From Medicago truncatula (lineage: Eukaryota; Streptophyta; Magnoliopsida; Fabales; Fabaceae), in assembly GCF_003473485.1 (NCBI RefSeq), contig NC_053042.1:1004501-1068500 (forward strand): a DNA stretch of 64,000 nucleotides, read 5' to 3'. A program made the position numbers and the translations under genes. This document shows, piece after piece, positions 37,339-48,728 of this stretch. The notes below the pieces were generated by a model that saw only the letters and a program-made list of their open reading frames with translations, was not told the origin of the DNA and searched no databases. Positions within the stretch are counted from its first letter, which is position 1, and every line of letters starts with the position of its first letter.

Positions 37339-38053
37339 CAGTGGCGGAGCTACGTTGCCAACTCTGCAAGCACGTATCCTCACTTTCATTTTGCTTTTCT
37401 CCATACCACATGCATACACATAAATATAATTTTCTTTCCACCAATTGCTTCGGTTCCTAATTCTTTTCTAGCATAAAGTGTTATAACTTTATAAGGTATA
37501 ATGATACTATAACAATATGTATTTACCCATTAAAGCGATTTATTTTATTCACTAAAAAAGCCATTCATTTATCTGTGAGTCCGTATTGTTTGTGTTAATT
37601 TACTTTTAAAGAGAACATGCCATAAAAATATTACATTTTTTCGTGTGTTAACCTTCTGTTTTTCAAAAGAAATGGAACTTGATAATCGGGAGTTCGGTTG
37701 TGACGTAAGGATAGTTTGATAAAATATTGTTCCACCAAAAAATCAAACTCAAAATCTCTCAAACAATTCATCTTTGATGAAACTTATTTTAGCTCTTGAT
37801 CGCAATTGCTTGATTTATTATATGTTTTTTTTATATATTTTAGGTAGTCCTTCAAAAAAAATTAGGTGATGCATTTTTTGAAATACTTACTTCACTTTCT
37901 TAATTTTGGGACGTCCACTAAAAAGTTCCCAAAAAATAATGATAACATTTTTTTTATAATAGTAATTATAACATTTACATAACACATTAAAAAAAAATTA
38001 AAATTACATGTAAATATTGCCTCCACTACTTCAATTTCCTGCCTCCGCCACTG
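37339..38053. mobile_element. Non-autonomous hAT element
   Basis: Termini cagtggcggag and ctccgccactg are perfect inverses of 11 bp. The flanks atctagtc (37331-37338) and atctattc (38054-38061) match in 7 of 8 bases, the duplication length of hAT elements. The 715-bp interior is AT-rich and non-coding. Its terminus is close to that of the larger hAT element at 45570, so it may be moved by the same transposase type. Confidence 0.8.
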
Positions 38054-38061
38054 ATCTATTC

Positions 38062-39084
38062 TAACAAGAAAAATTCAAAATTAAATATCATGTACGTTCA
38101 GTATGAATTCTTTATAAGTATCTTCCTCGTGAGTACTCCTATGCTCATTGCGACAATTTAAATATAAATAATACGTGATATAAAATAGAATGACCATACA
38201 AATGGGATAAAGTCGTTGAATGATTTTACATTATGTTGTCAGGGCCGGTCCAAAACTAATGTAACCTCAATTAACATTGCATAACTTCCAACAATTCTCT
38301 TCAAAAAAAAAAAAAAAACTTCCAACAATTGATGACACATCACCTCTACTTATTCACCAAATTTTCATCAAATGAAGTATAACATTGTTGTTTAATTAAT
38401 AGACGTCTCACAAAATCTCCACATCACTATCTACAAATAATTGTTGTAGTATCGGTATTCGATACAAACCATTACCTAATTTATGTCTGATACATCCCGA
38501 TACGTACTAGGAGAGTATTCAGTGATTAAAATTTATTTTAAATAAAATATCTTATACGTTTTACATACACCAGAGAAATATTTTCTTAAAAAAATAAGAA
38601 AATAAAAAAAAAACATTATAATTAAAACATTACGTGACAGGCACGTGACATATATTAGAATAATGACAAGTTAGCTATGAAATGGGAGAGATGTTATAAT
38701 ATGAAAGACATGTGACATATATTATCACTCTTTGGATGGTTTGATAGACTCAAAGGCGCCGTCAAACCCTAAGGCAGTCGCAACAACCCAAATGACAAAC
38801 AAACAAGAACCTGTTTCGAAAAAGGTGCAAAAGACAATTAAGGATGCGCCTTTTCTATGGGCATCTGCATTTTTAACTGATGCAAAAATAAAAGGTAAAT
38901 GGAATTTAGTTAAATGATTGTGTTTTTTTATTTGTTTTTTATTTTACAATAAGACAATACCTTAATATGCAATTTTCCATATTGTCTTTCCTACTTTCTC
39001 TTTAAATTCAATGCCTTATCGTTACTTTTAATTATTATTTGCTAAAAATTCTCATGTTATTAATCCACAGAAGTCGAACACTAT
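38062..39084. other. Intergenic DNA with one unexplained open frame
   Basis: Between 38735 and about 38900 the plus strand is open, ending at a possible donor (aaaag|gtaaat near 38895). It would read GLIDSKAPSNPKAV, then QEPVSKKVQKTIKDAPFLWA. The residue mix looks protein-like, not random, but I do not recognise the family. It could be an orphan exon. The text cagggccggtccaaaac at 38240 looks like one transposon end without a partner. Confidence 0.3.
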
Positions 39085-39365
39085 GGGTGTGTTTGTTTCA
39101 AGTTTATCAAATTTATTCCAAAGTATTTAGGAAAAATATGTTTGATTAACTTTATAATATTCTTAGGAACCATAAAAATATGGATTATAATAGGTAACTA
39201 TTTATGAATTTATTCTCACCCTTTTTCTTGGTAAAATTTTTCTATTCCCAGGAACATTTTATATCCGGGAATAAAATTTAGTAAACTTGTAACAAACCTA
39301 GACATATATATTCATATCATTTTATTCTCGGGAATCAACAAATATAACTTGAAACAAACACACCC
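39085..39365. mobile_element. MITE-like inverted repeat
   Basis: Starts gggtgtgtttgtttcaagtt and ends with the exact inverse, aacttgaaacaaacacaccc. About 281 bp, non-coding. No clear target duplication, so the class is unknown. Confidence 0.65.
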
Positions 39366-40980
39366 GTGTAAAACCCTTGTATATTGGAGGTTGTTGTTGG
39401 TAGTAACACTATGAGTAAAAGATTAAATTATTTTCGCAAATTAAGTTGAACAAATATCTACTGATTTATATAAATCGATTATATTGGCAAAGATTTGGCA
39501 TAAAAGAAAAAGATTTAATAGAAACATTACATTAATTTTGACAAAAAAAAAATTACATTAATAATGTTAACTTTCATCAAATATCTTTAAACAATTAACA
39601 ATATTAATAATCTAATTTCTTTTTTTTTATATAATTACCACGATGTTACGTGAACCGTGCGAAAACACATGACTTTTACTATTGAAGAACAAACAAGAGA
39701 AAGCAATTTACGAGAGGTAGCCTGATACAATCCTAGACTGGACAGCGGGGAAGCTAACAAATTCAACCATAAGTGGTAGGATTGTTAAAATTAAATGTTT
39801 TATTATTAAATTTATCTTATTATTTAGTTTACAAACTCTTTATTTTCTAGATCCCGAGAATCAAAACGCAATAAGCCATACAATTTTAGTAGTATACGAA
39901 GTGAAGCTACATGGATGGACGATAATAATTGCAGTTGTATAGTGATTAATATTTTTATTTTTTGCAAAGCACAAAATTTTACGGTAATATTTAATTAAAG
40001 TGATTTTGACTGAAATATGAATAATTTATTGTTGTCTACAAAGTGAGATAACAACCAACATCAAGTCCTATAGTTTGAACCCTTGGATATTGGAAACCAT
40101 TGTTGGTCGTAACTTTAACACCCCGTTTTCCCAACGCGAAAATTTCATTTATTTAATCAGAGTAATTCACCTAAACGGAATGTCACATTCTTTTCTTAAA
40201 ATCATAAACTGTATAAATAACTATTTATCCTTTAAAATTCAATAACTAAAAAGTCTTTAATACTTCGCAGCGGAAATTATTCAATAATCAAAACAGTCTT
40301 TGGCACTAAAGCCTCTTTACAATTATGTCATAAAAATCCATTCTAAAAACATAGTCATAACTCTTCAGAAACAATACGTAAGAAATAGAAAGCAATAACA
40401 AATTCTCATCCCGTTACGTATCAGAGCACCTAAAGACACTTGAGCCACCACTCCTACTAATCATTAATACCTGCAAGTTACTCATACGAAGAGCAACATT
40501 TTCAAGCAGAAGGGGTGAGATTTCACAAAACAATAATATCAAGCATATAATTCAATAATTATATTTAACAACACAAATAACTTCATCTATTAGTAATAAT
40601 TCTTCATGTAATAATTCTTAATAACTCAACCAACTTCTAATTATCATTTAACACATATTAATCAAATCGTAACAAACATAGATCATCACATCATAGTCAT
40701 AGTTCATATATAGCATAACAACATCTTAATCCTAATTCATATACAACATAACAACATCATTAATTCATAATAATAATTATTCATCAAACATCTCATTATC
40801 AATTCATTAATAAAAGACAACTTATCAATTTAACATAAACATCATCAAGTACACTTAACAACTCATAGATATCATCATGTAATCATCATCACTAATAACT
40901 TTAAAACAACACAATATAATCATCTCTTATTAATAGTAATAATTATCTACATCATAACATAAACATCTTCTTATAATAAT

Positions 40981-41147
40981 ATAACAACAACGTAACATGA
41001 TATTCACTTAATAATAATAATAATTATATATACATCATCTCGTCATAATATAATAATATAACAACAACATAGCATGATATTCACTTAATAATAATAATAA
41101 TTATATATACATCATCTCTTCATAATATAATAATATAACAACAACAT
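40981..41147. repeat. Tandem minisatellite, 77-bp unit
   Basis: Units start ataacaacaacgtaacatga or a close variant at 40981, 41058 and 41135 (the last partial). The first two copies are nearly identical. It lies inside the probable solo LTR. Confidence 0.85.
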
Positions 41148-41394
41148 ATTCATCTTTTTATGAAAATATAATCAACACACACTAACACCAAAATCAACAT
41201 CATAAATCTTCAACATAAACATCTTAAACAATATCATCTTAAACATCATAGCATCTTTGATAAACAATTACCAAGTAATCACAACATTCGATCATCATCA
41301 ATAACATAACATAATATTCACTTAATAATATTAATCATATATAGAACAACATATTCATCACTTAATAGTAACAATTATACACAACATCATAACA

Positions 41395-41590
41395 ACTTAA
41401 CAATATCATAATCATTATCTTAAACAACATAGCAACGTAACAATATCATAATCAATATCTTAAACAACGTAGCAACATAACAGTATCATAATCAACATGT
41501 TAAACAACATAGCAACATAACAATATCATAATCAATATCTTAAACAACGTAGCAACATAACAGTATCATAATCAACATGTTAAACAACAT
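41395..41590. repeat. Minisatellite with 40-bp unit and 80-bp higher order
   Basis: Units around atcataatcaatatcttaaa and atcataatcaacatgttaaa alternate, each ending aacaacatagcaacataa or the cgtag variant. The pair of unlike 40-bp units is itself repeated, giving an 80-bp higher-order period. Confidence 0.75.
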
Positions 41591-42536
41591 AGCAATATTT
41601 TAGTCAACATCATATAATTCACATCATAAACATCGTATAATCTTCATAGGTACTTCTTTAACAACACATGGGTAGAAGACAACTCGACAACTCATAGATG
41701 ATAATTCATCGACAACTTAACAACTCATGGATGATAATTCATCAACAACGACCTTGACTCGACAAATGCGACAATGCAACTTAGACACTTATATGCATGT
41801 GGTACCAATCGTCATCATAAGTATTAATATACTTTTATCGTGCGGAGGACAAAGCTCCTAAAACGTGCGGACGACAAAGCTCCTAATCGTGGTGAGGACA
41901 AAGCTCAATGAAATGCTATGCATGTACTCTTAACAACAAAACACCGTAATCATCGTAATCAACATATCATCATGCATCCAATAATTCGGAGCTAAACGTC
42001 ATCATTTCATAATATATATATATAGACATCATGCACTTAGTTAAATAACAGCAGTAGCACAGTCAAATCACACAACAATAGAGAGATATCAATATATCAA
42101 TTGCAATTCACAACATAACAATATTAATGTGAAGCATCAACAACTTAAACATCAAACATCTTCCACATAAGGCATATAAATATTTCACATAACCAACAAC
42201 AGCAACATAGGCGACACATAAACATCTCAGGATATAACAATATCAAATGATAATCAACAACAACTCATGTAACTTAGTTAAATAACAATAGCAGCATAAT
42301 CAGATTATATCAGCAGCTTAATACCAATTCATTTTCAACAACTTCCTGATCATTCAATAATAATTCAAGTAATGCAATCAATCAATAAATCACATTATAA
42401 ACACTTACCATTTCAATATAGCTTCACAATTCACAATCATTATCTTTAATAGGTCACACTATGTACCTAAAGTTCCATTCCTAATCCATTCAAACGACTC
42501 AGGTCTCAAATTCCTCAAAAGCACTCAATTCTGGAT

Positions 42537-42870
42537 GTGCTCGCGAGGCGAGAGTTCTTACTCGCCATGGCGAGTACCACTCATCTCCCAAACTAGTGTT
42601 GTTCTGGGTTCAATCTGATCCTACATTCAATCCTAATCAATACTAGGTATGTTCAGGCGCTCTAAGGCATCCAAGGTCCAACTAAAAAGGTCGAAACACA
42701 AAATATGACATGCTCTCTGCCTGAGCTCGCGAGGCGAGGAAGGGTTGTTCGCCGTGGCGAGCGATGCCAGAAACGCTCGCGAGGCGAAAGGAAAGGACTC
42801 GCGAGGCGAGCGATGAAGATCATCACTCGCGAGGAGAGGTTCATAGCTCGCCGTGGCAAGCGATGAATGT
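42537..42870. repeat. CG-rich interspersed short repeats (cgaggcgag / cgccatggcgag)
   Basis: In an otherwise AT-rich element, the motifs ctcgcgaggcgag and ctcgccatggcgag (and variants) occur about nine times within 335 bp. Both are close to self-complementary and could form small hairpins. The one open frame across it has no family resemblance. Confidence 0.7.
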
Positions 42871-43709
42871 CGCTACGGCCAGGCTTCCTATTTTCACAAA
42901 AACTCGACGATTCACATGGTTCTAAGCTTGTTCTTGATTCCAAAGTTCGTCCTAAACATTATCTAAGGTCTAGGAACACTTTCTACATCAATTAAACCAA
43001 TTCTCACCGTTTGATCATCAATTCTAAGGTTTTGACCTAGTTTTCGTTTTCTCCAATTCAATCCTTTCTCAAGGTTTTAAGCCTAATTTCGATTCCTTAA
43101 TTCATCTTAATCATTATCTAAGGTCTAAGGACAGTTTCTACATCTTTTTAACAAGTTTCCACCGTTTATTCATCAATTCTATCAATTTGACCTAATTTCC
43201 GATTCTTCTTAAACTCATCCTAATCATGTTAAACTTAACCATTGATTCACATACTTAATAGAATTGCAAAGTTAGTCTCACCCTTACCTTATAATCAGGA
43301 AATCGCAGCCCCTCTAGGTCTCTCCCTCTTCTCTTGGCTTTTCTCCCTTTTCTCCAAAAGCAGTCGTACGTACATTATGTTTTTCTAAACTAGGTCTCTC
43401 CTATTTATATAAATCTTTAACCTACTTATTTTTCTCTTAAATCCAAATATTAATATTCTATTCTAATATATACATATATATAAAATATTTCTATAACAAA
43501 TGACATATATACATTTCTAAACCAAATAACATATATTATATTTTTAAATCAAATAGCATATATATATTTCTAAATCAAATAACATATATAACATATATCA
43601 TAACAAAATATCACTCATCAAAATAAATCATATAAATCACACAAATCATATAAGTATATTCTAAACTCATTTAAAATAATCAAATAATTAGAGAGGGCGT
43701 TACAGTAAC

Positions 43710-44057
43710 ACTGCGAGTAAAAAAAGATTAAATTATTTTCGCAAATTAAGTTAAACAAATATCTACTAATTTACAATTATAGTGAAAAAGATTGAGCATA
43801 ATCTACTAATTTACATAAATCAATTAACTTTAAATTTTACGCAAATCAATACATTTATAAACTATAAATATATTACCTATAATATTTTTGAAAAACTAAA
43901 CCTGCACAACGCACAAGCTCATATATCTAGTTTGTAATTAAAATTAAAAACAAGAAACGGAAACATATAACAGAAGCGGAAACCAAACATGCCCTTATAT
44001 TTAGAGCTGATTGTAAATTACAATGCCTAACACCTTTCCTCATTCTTCTGGCGGCGT
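43710..44057. other. Non-coding DNA right of the solo LTR
   Basis: Positions 43710-43790 continue a local duplication also seen at 39398-39480 (shared gattaaattattttcgcaaa). No gene is seen. Confidence 0.6.
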
Positions 44058-44066
44058 TATTATTAA

Positions 44067-45040
44067 GGTGCCGTTTAATTTGGGAAAGGAGATTTTTTTC
44101 CCACCATGGGAAAGTTTTTTTGGATCATTAGATTATGCAAGGAACATAATATTATTATGGTCTGTCAGTACCAGAAATAACCACTCATCCTCTATTATCA
44201 TCTTTTTCTTCCATTCTTCCGACGCCTCTTCCATGGTCGTCGCCGCTTACAACCACCGTTTCCGTCGCCATATCTTCCTCTCTCACCTCCCTACTTGCGA
44301 CGTTGGCTTCACAATTGTGGATACTTTTTACTCTATCTTCTTCACTATTTCTTATTTTTCAAAACCATGTTTGTGTTCTGTTTAACAATCGAAACTAACT
44401 ACTTCTGATTTCAACTGCACATCAGGCTCATTCTTCTCCTTCTCTCCATCATCACTGCTGACCGCCATCTCTCCTCTTCCTCACGTTAGCGCCGTGACGA
44501 TTCTTCCCCAAAACAAAACAAAATCAAAAACTAGAAACAATACAACCTCAAATCAATCTTTCAACAGCTAGATCTAAGACTGAAATAAAATAAAAAAAAT
44601 CAGAAAGTCATTTATCAAAACAATGATGAACAAATTATCAAAAGGATCCAGAATCAAATTCTTTGGAAATAGATTTGGCAACACAAACCAGAAATAGAAA
44701 ACAACAAACGCCTTTTTTGAATAATTCTGTTTGAGTTAACAAGTTGTTGATGATGGTGTTTTATGAGTTTCTAATGTTCATGGTGATGATGATTGCGTGA
44801 GAACATAGAAGAAGGAAGCAAATGCTTTTGTTTGGTGGTGGTGATGGTGGTGGTGGGTGGGGACATGGAAGAAAGAGGGGTGGAAGATTAGTTGATTCCC
44901 TGTGTAAAATTCCAGATCTTAGAGGATGAATAAAGTATGGGTGGACCATGATAAGATCAATAGACCTCATTAATCTAATGGCTAAATCTAAACTTTCCCA
45001 TGGTGGAAAATAACATTCCTTTCCCAAATTAAATGACACC
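44067..45040. mobile_element. MULE-type element, possible Pack-MULE
   Basis: Termini ggtgccgtttaatttgggaa and the near-inverse ttcccaaattaaatgacacc extend about 48 bp, as far as ccatgggaaag. An exact 9-bp direct repeat, tattattaa, flanks the element at 44058-44066 and 45041-45049. The 974-bp interior has no transposase. It contains a less AT-rich, gene-like part (about 44160-44520) with a short frame on either strand and a possible minus-strand start (ATGGCGGTCAGCAG) ending at an ag/gt-like junction. This could be a captured host gene piece. The capture is inference; no parent gene is in the window. Confidence 0.75.
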
Positions 45041-45049
45041 TATTATTAA

Positions 45050-45569
45050 TGTTATCTCTTGTATTTTCTTGTCTAGATAATGGTCTGATATGCTAACTAA
45101 TAAAATATTCAGCAGGAGCAACCAAAACTTTCAAAGAGAGGTGCCTTAACTTTTCTAAGTATTCAAGAACAGATGTGCATGTGTTGTTCTATCTCATACC
45201 TTTATTTTTCTAACGACAACAAGTCTGGTTGTTTTCATATATTAATACGGAGTCATCATTCTTTACCAAGAGCAATGATTTAAGGGTTACTGTTCTAAAC
45301 CGACCAAATGCTCAAAGGTCTATTTACATAAGCCCAATACAAATTGACCCAAATTTAGCATTTGGGCAAAATTACTGGGGGGGGGGGGGGGGGGGGGGGG
45401 CTCGGAGTAACAAGGACTCGTTCAAACTCAACAGTAACGTCTCCCATTCGTTCCGCGAATCTCGCTCTGCAGTTACGATTCCCACGAATTAGTAACCGTC
45501 GAGCCCTGCCTGTGCCATACAAAGGCTCCTGAGGTACAATCAACTGGTATGCTTGTGACTTGTCATGTC
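45050..45569. other. Spacer with 24-base poly-G and GC-richer segment
   Basis: A homopolymer of 24 G occupies 45377-45400. The following 45401-45569 is clearly richer in GC than its surroundings and continues in character on the other side of the hAT insertion (48729-48970). Removing the hAT element would make one GC-richer block of about 400 bp. I do not recognise a gene; an organellar or other transferred origin is possible. Confidence 0.45.
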
Positions 45570-45917
45570 CAGGGGCGGAGGCAGTGTGAAACATGGTGTG
45601 GCATATGCCACACCAGTTTCTAATCTTTTTTTTTTTTATATCCATAATTCATAAAAGGCCTGGCATGGGGAGAAGAAAATTAAAAGGCCTGCCATAATTC
45701 ATTGATTGTGAATTGTTTTTTCATCTTCTCCAATTTTTTCATCTTGTTTCATCTCCTCTTCTCCTCCTCTTCTCATTCATTCTACTCTCCTCTTCTCAAA
45801 ATTCACAATTCACAATCAATGAATCAAATATCTTTTTACAACAAACAAACAAACCTCTCCTTCCACTCTCATCGGTCAACAACATAATTTTCTCTCTTCA
45901 CTCAAGTCTAAGCCAAG

Positions 45918-46260
45918 GTAAGTGAAATAGTCAATTGATTCTCTACTTTCTCATTCATTCTACAATTGTTTTTTTAGGGTTTTAGAATTGTGAATTGGGG
46001 ATTTGGGGTTTTTTTTAGGGTTTGAATTGGGGTTTTAAAATTCTGCAATGAATGAATTTAAGCAACTTTAGGGTGATGTGAACTATGATTTCAACCTGTA
46101 TGTGCAAGTTTAACAATTCATCATTTTCGTTGTTTATTTTGCTACTGCCGGTGCCGAGTTTTATGGCTTTGTTTGTTTTGTTTTATTAATAATACAAGTT
46201 AAAAATTGCTTGTTTATGATAATTGATTAATTATTGTACAATGGTGTTTATAAATTATAG
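45918..46260 (+). other. Probable 5'-leader intron of the hAT transposase
   Basis: A good donor (ccaag|gtaagt at 45917/45918) and an acceptor (attatag at 46260) bracket AT-rich DNA just before the transposase ATG at 46262. Leader introns are common in this transposase family. Confidence 0.5.
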
Positions 46261-46261
46261 G

Positions 46262-48612
46262 ATGAAGAAATTCTTCCTTGTGTTGTCTAGAGACAAAGCT
46301 AGTTCTTCAACTACGGATATTGCTCCCAACTCGACCAATGAGGGTGTTAAAGTTGTTGATTATAAATTGTTGGAAACGGATCCAGGAATTAGGCCTCCAA
46401 TTTCAAGCTATCATCCTGACATCCAAGATGAGGTACGTAAAGCTTACTTGAAAATTCGTCGTCATCAACCTCCTAGCAACTTTGTTTATCCTTGGTCTGA
46501 TTTTCGTGGAACAAGACGTCGATTTAACAAGAATTGGTTTAATTTGTATGATTGGCTTGAATATAGTGAATCTAAGAACCTAGCATTTTGTTTGCCATGT
46601 TTTTTGTTTAAAAATGTGTCTAATTATGGTGGGGATCACTTTGTCGGAGATGGTTTTGGTGATTGGAAGAATCCCCGAAAATTGGCTAATCATGCTACTT
46701 CCAATAAATCTCATGTTGATTGTGTGCATATGGGTTATGCTCTCATGAACCCAAACCAAAGTATTAAGGCTGCATTTGTTAATCAAACTAAGCAAATGAA
46801 TGTTGAATATTGTGTCCGTGTTAAGACATCCCTTTTAGCTACTAAGTATCTTTTGAGGTGTGGATTGGCATTTAGAGGAAGTGATGAGGCTGATGACTCT
46901 TTATACAAGGGGCCATTTCTTGAGTTGTTGGACACTTTAAAGGAAAACAACTCAGATGTAGCTACTATATTAGATTTTGCGCCAGGAAATAGCTTAATGA
47001 CTTGCCCTAAGATTCAAAAGGATCTTGCTTCTGCTTGTGCATGTGAAATAACTCGAGAAATTGTTTGTGATATTGCGGATGATGTGTTTTGTGTTTTGAT
47101 CGATGAATCTGGTGATGTTTCTGGTAGAGAACAAATGGTTGTTGTTCTTCGTTATGTTGATGGTGATGGTTTGGTAAAAGAGAGATTTCTTGGTATTACA
47201 AGTGTTAAAGAAACAAGTGCTAAGTCACTTAAAGATGCACTTGAGACGATGTTGTCTATAAATGGATTGAGTTTCTCTAGCATCAGGGGACAAGGGTATG
47301 ACGGAGCTAGCAATATGCGAGGTAGATTTGGTGGTTTGAAAACTTTAATTCAAAATGAGAATCCATCTGCGCATTATGTGCATTGTTTCGCACATCAACT
47401 TCAATTGGCACTTGTTGCTTGTGCTAAGACTCACAAACCTGTTAGTGGTTTTTTCGGTAAGGTCAATATGCTTGTTAATTTCATACGAGCTTCTAACAAG
47501 AGACAAGAAATGCTCCGGGACAAACAACTAGCTCAATTTGCTAAATTGATTGAGGAGGGCGAGATAGAGACCGGTAGTGGACTGAATCAAGATTCATCAA
47601 TTGCTCGAGTAGGGGACACTCGTTGGGGATCCCACTTTAGGACTCTCACTAGTTTGGTGACTTTGTATGGTGCCATTGTTGAGGTAATTGTAGAAGTGGG
47701 GAATGATCCCTCGTTTGATAAATTTGGTGAAACTGTGCTTTTGCCTGATGTGCTTCAATCATTTGATTTTATCTTCATGTTATATATGATGGTTGAGATT
47801 TTGGGAATTACAAATGATTTGAGCCTAGCACTACAAAGACGTGATCAAGATCTTTTAAATGCTATATCACTTGTTAATGATACCAAAAAACAATTACAAG
47901 AAATGAGGAATGAGGGGTGGGAAGACCTTATATCTAAGGTTGTGACAATTTGCACTAAACATGAGATTGATGTACCTGATATGGATGCACCATATATGGA
48001 AGGAATGAAACCTAGGCGAGTCCCTCCGTTTCTAGTGTTTCTAATTTGCATCATTATAAGAATGATTGTTTGTTTAGTGTTTTAGATCTGCAATTGCAAG
48101 AGCTTAATGCTAGGTTTGATGAAGAGAATACCAAACTTTTACAATGTGTTTCATGTTTGAGTCCTGCAAAGTCATTTTCTGCTTTTGATGTGAACAAATT
48201 ATTGAGGATGGCTGAGCTTTATCCAAATGATTTTGTAGATGTGTCGGAAGTGGAGTTGCGCAGACAACTTCATAATTATGTTAGAAATGTTAAATCTGAT
48301 CCAAAATTTTCAAAGTTGAAAGGGCTTTCGGATCTTTGTGCAATACTTGTGGAAACAAATAAGTGCAAGACATTTGCTTTGGTTTTTAAGCTTTTGAAGT
48401 TGGCTTTGCTCTTGCCGGTTGCAACTGCAAGTGTTGAACGTGTTTTTTCAGCTATGAAGATTGTGAAGAGTCATTTACGTAACAAAATGGGTGATCAATG
48501 GTTAAATGATCGGCTTGTAACTTTTATTGAAAGAGATGTTCTTTTCACAATTAGCACTGATGTTATTCTAGCTCATTCTCAACAAATGGATGGCAGACGA
48601 TTTTTATTGTAA
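46262..48612 (+). pseudogene. hAT transposase (TTF-type zinc finger, DUF4371, HATC) with one frameshift
   Basis: The first frame runs from ATG 46262 to about 48024. It holds a TTF-type finger (W.DFRGTRR, CLPCFLF, HATSNKSH), then the RNase-H-like core (LIDESGDVSGREQ, GQGYDGASNMRG, HCFAHQLQLAL, DTRWGSH). The second frame, from about 48025 to the stop at 48612, carries the C-terminal dimerisation block (LPVATASVERVFSAMKIVKS). The two are joined by a change of frame in the run around 48020-48030. It is consistent with loss of a single base, and no splice sites replace it. Apart from that the gene is intact, about 780 codons. The start at 46262 is preferred over an upstream ATG at 46241 because of the acceptor at 46260 and the family's MKKFF-like beginning. 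Such proteins often resemble ZMYM1-like proteins in databases. Confidence 0.85.
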
Positions 48613-48728
48613 TTTAACAAATGTATGATTAAATGTTTATATATTATTTTTAGTATAATTGTATTATAGTTTCTTTAAAAATTTTGCCACACTAATATGC
48701 AATGTCTAAATCCGTCGCTGGTCATCTC

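Larger units (their letters stand above)
40115..43704 (-). mobile_element. 3.6-kb non-coding insertion, probable solo LTR
   Basis: Flanked by the exact 5-bp direct repeat gtaac at 40110-40114 and 43705-43709. On the minus strand it begins tgtaacgccctctc and ends ggggtgttaaa, the look of a plant Ty3/gypsy LTR. Excising the element and one gtaac restores ttggtcgtaacactgcgag. This is almost the same as the nearby duplicate ttggtagtaacactatgag at about 39394, an independent empty site. No protease, RT, integrase or gag is present. A minus-strand TATA box (tatataaatag near 43415) suggests the LTR promoter. The interior holds minisatellites and CG-rich short repeats. Class is inferred from ends and length. 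Confidence 0.7.
45570..48720 (+). mobile_element. hAT transposon, nearly autonomous
   Basis: Starts caggggcggagg and ends ccgtcgctg; the ends are imperfect inverted repeats of the form cag(g/c)g(g/a)cgga. Flanks gtcatgtc (45562-45569) and gtcatctc (48721-48728) match in 7 of 8 bases, as expected for the 8-bp hAT duplication. The 3151 bp carry a single transposase gene in the plus direction. Confidence 0.9.

Noticed and set aside
40981..41590. Possible CRISPR-like or centromeric array
   Set aside because: Units are directly adjacent with no spacers, the setting is a plant LTR-like insertion, and the arrays are too short for a centromere.
42662..42943. Minus-strand frame of 93 codons in the CG-rich repeat cluster
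   Set aside because: It is explained by the repeated cgaggcgag words lacking stops; no family resemblance.
45355..45645. Minus-strand frame with a proline run
   Set aside because: The proline run is the poly-G tract, and the frame crosses the left end of the hAT element, so it is not one gene.
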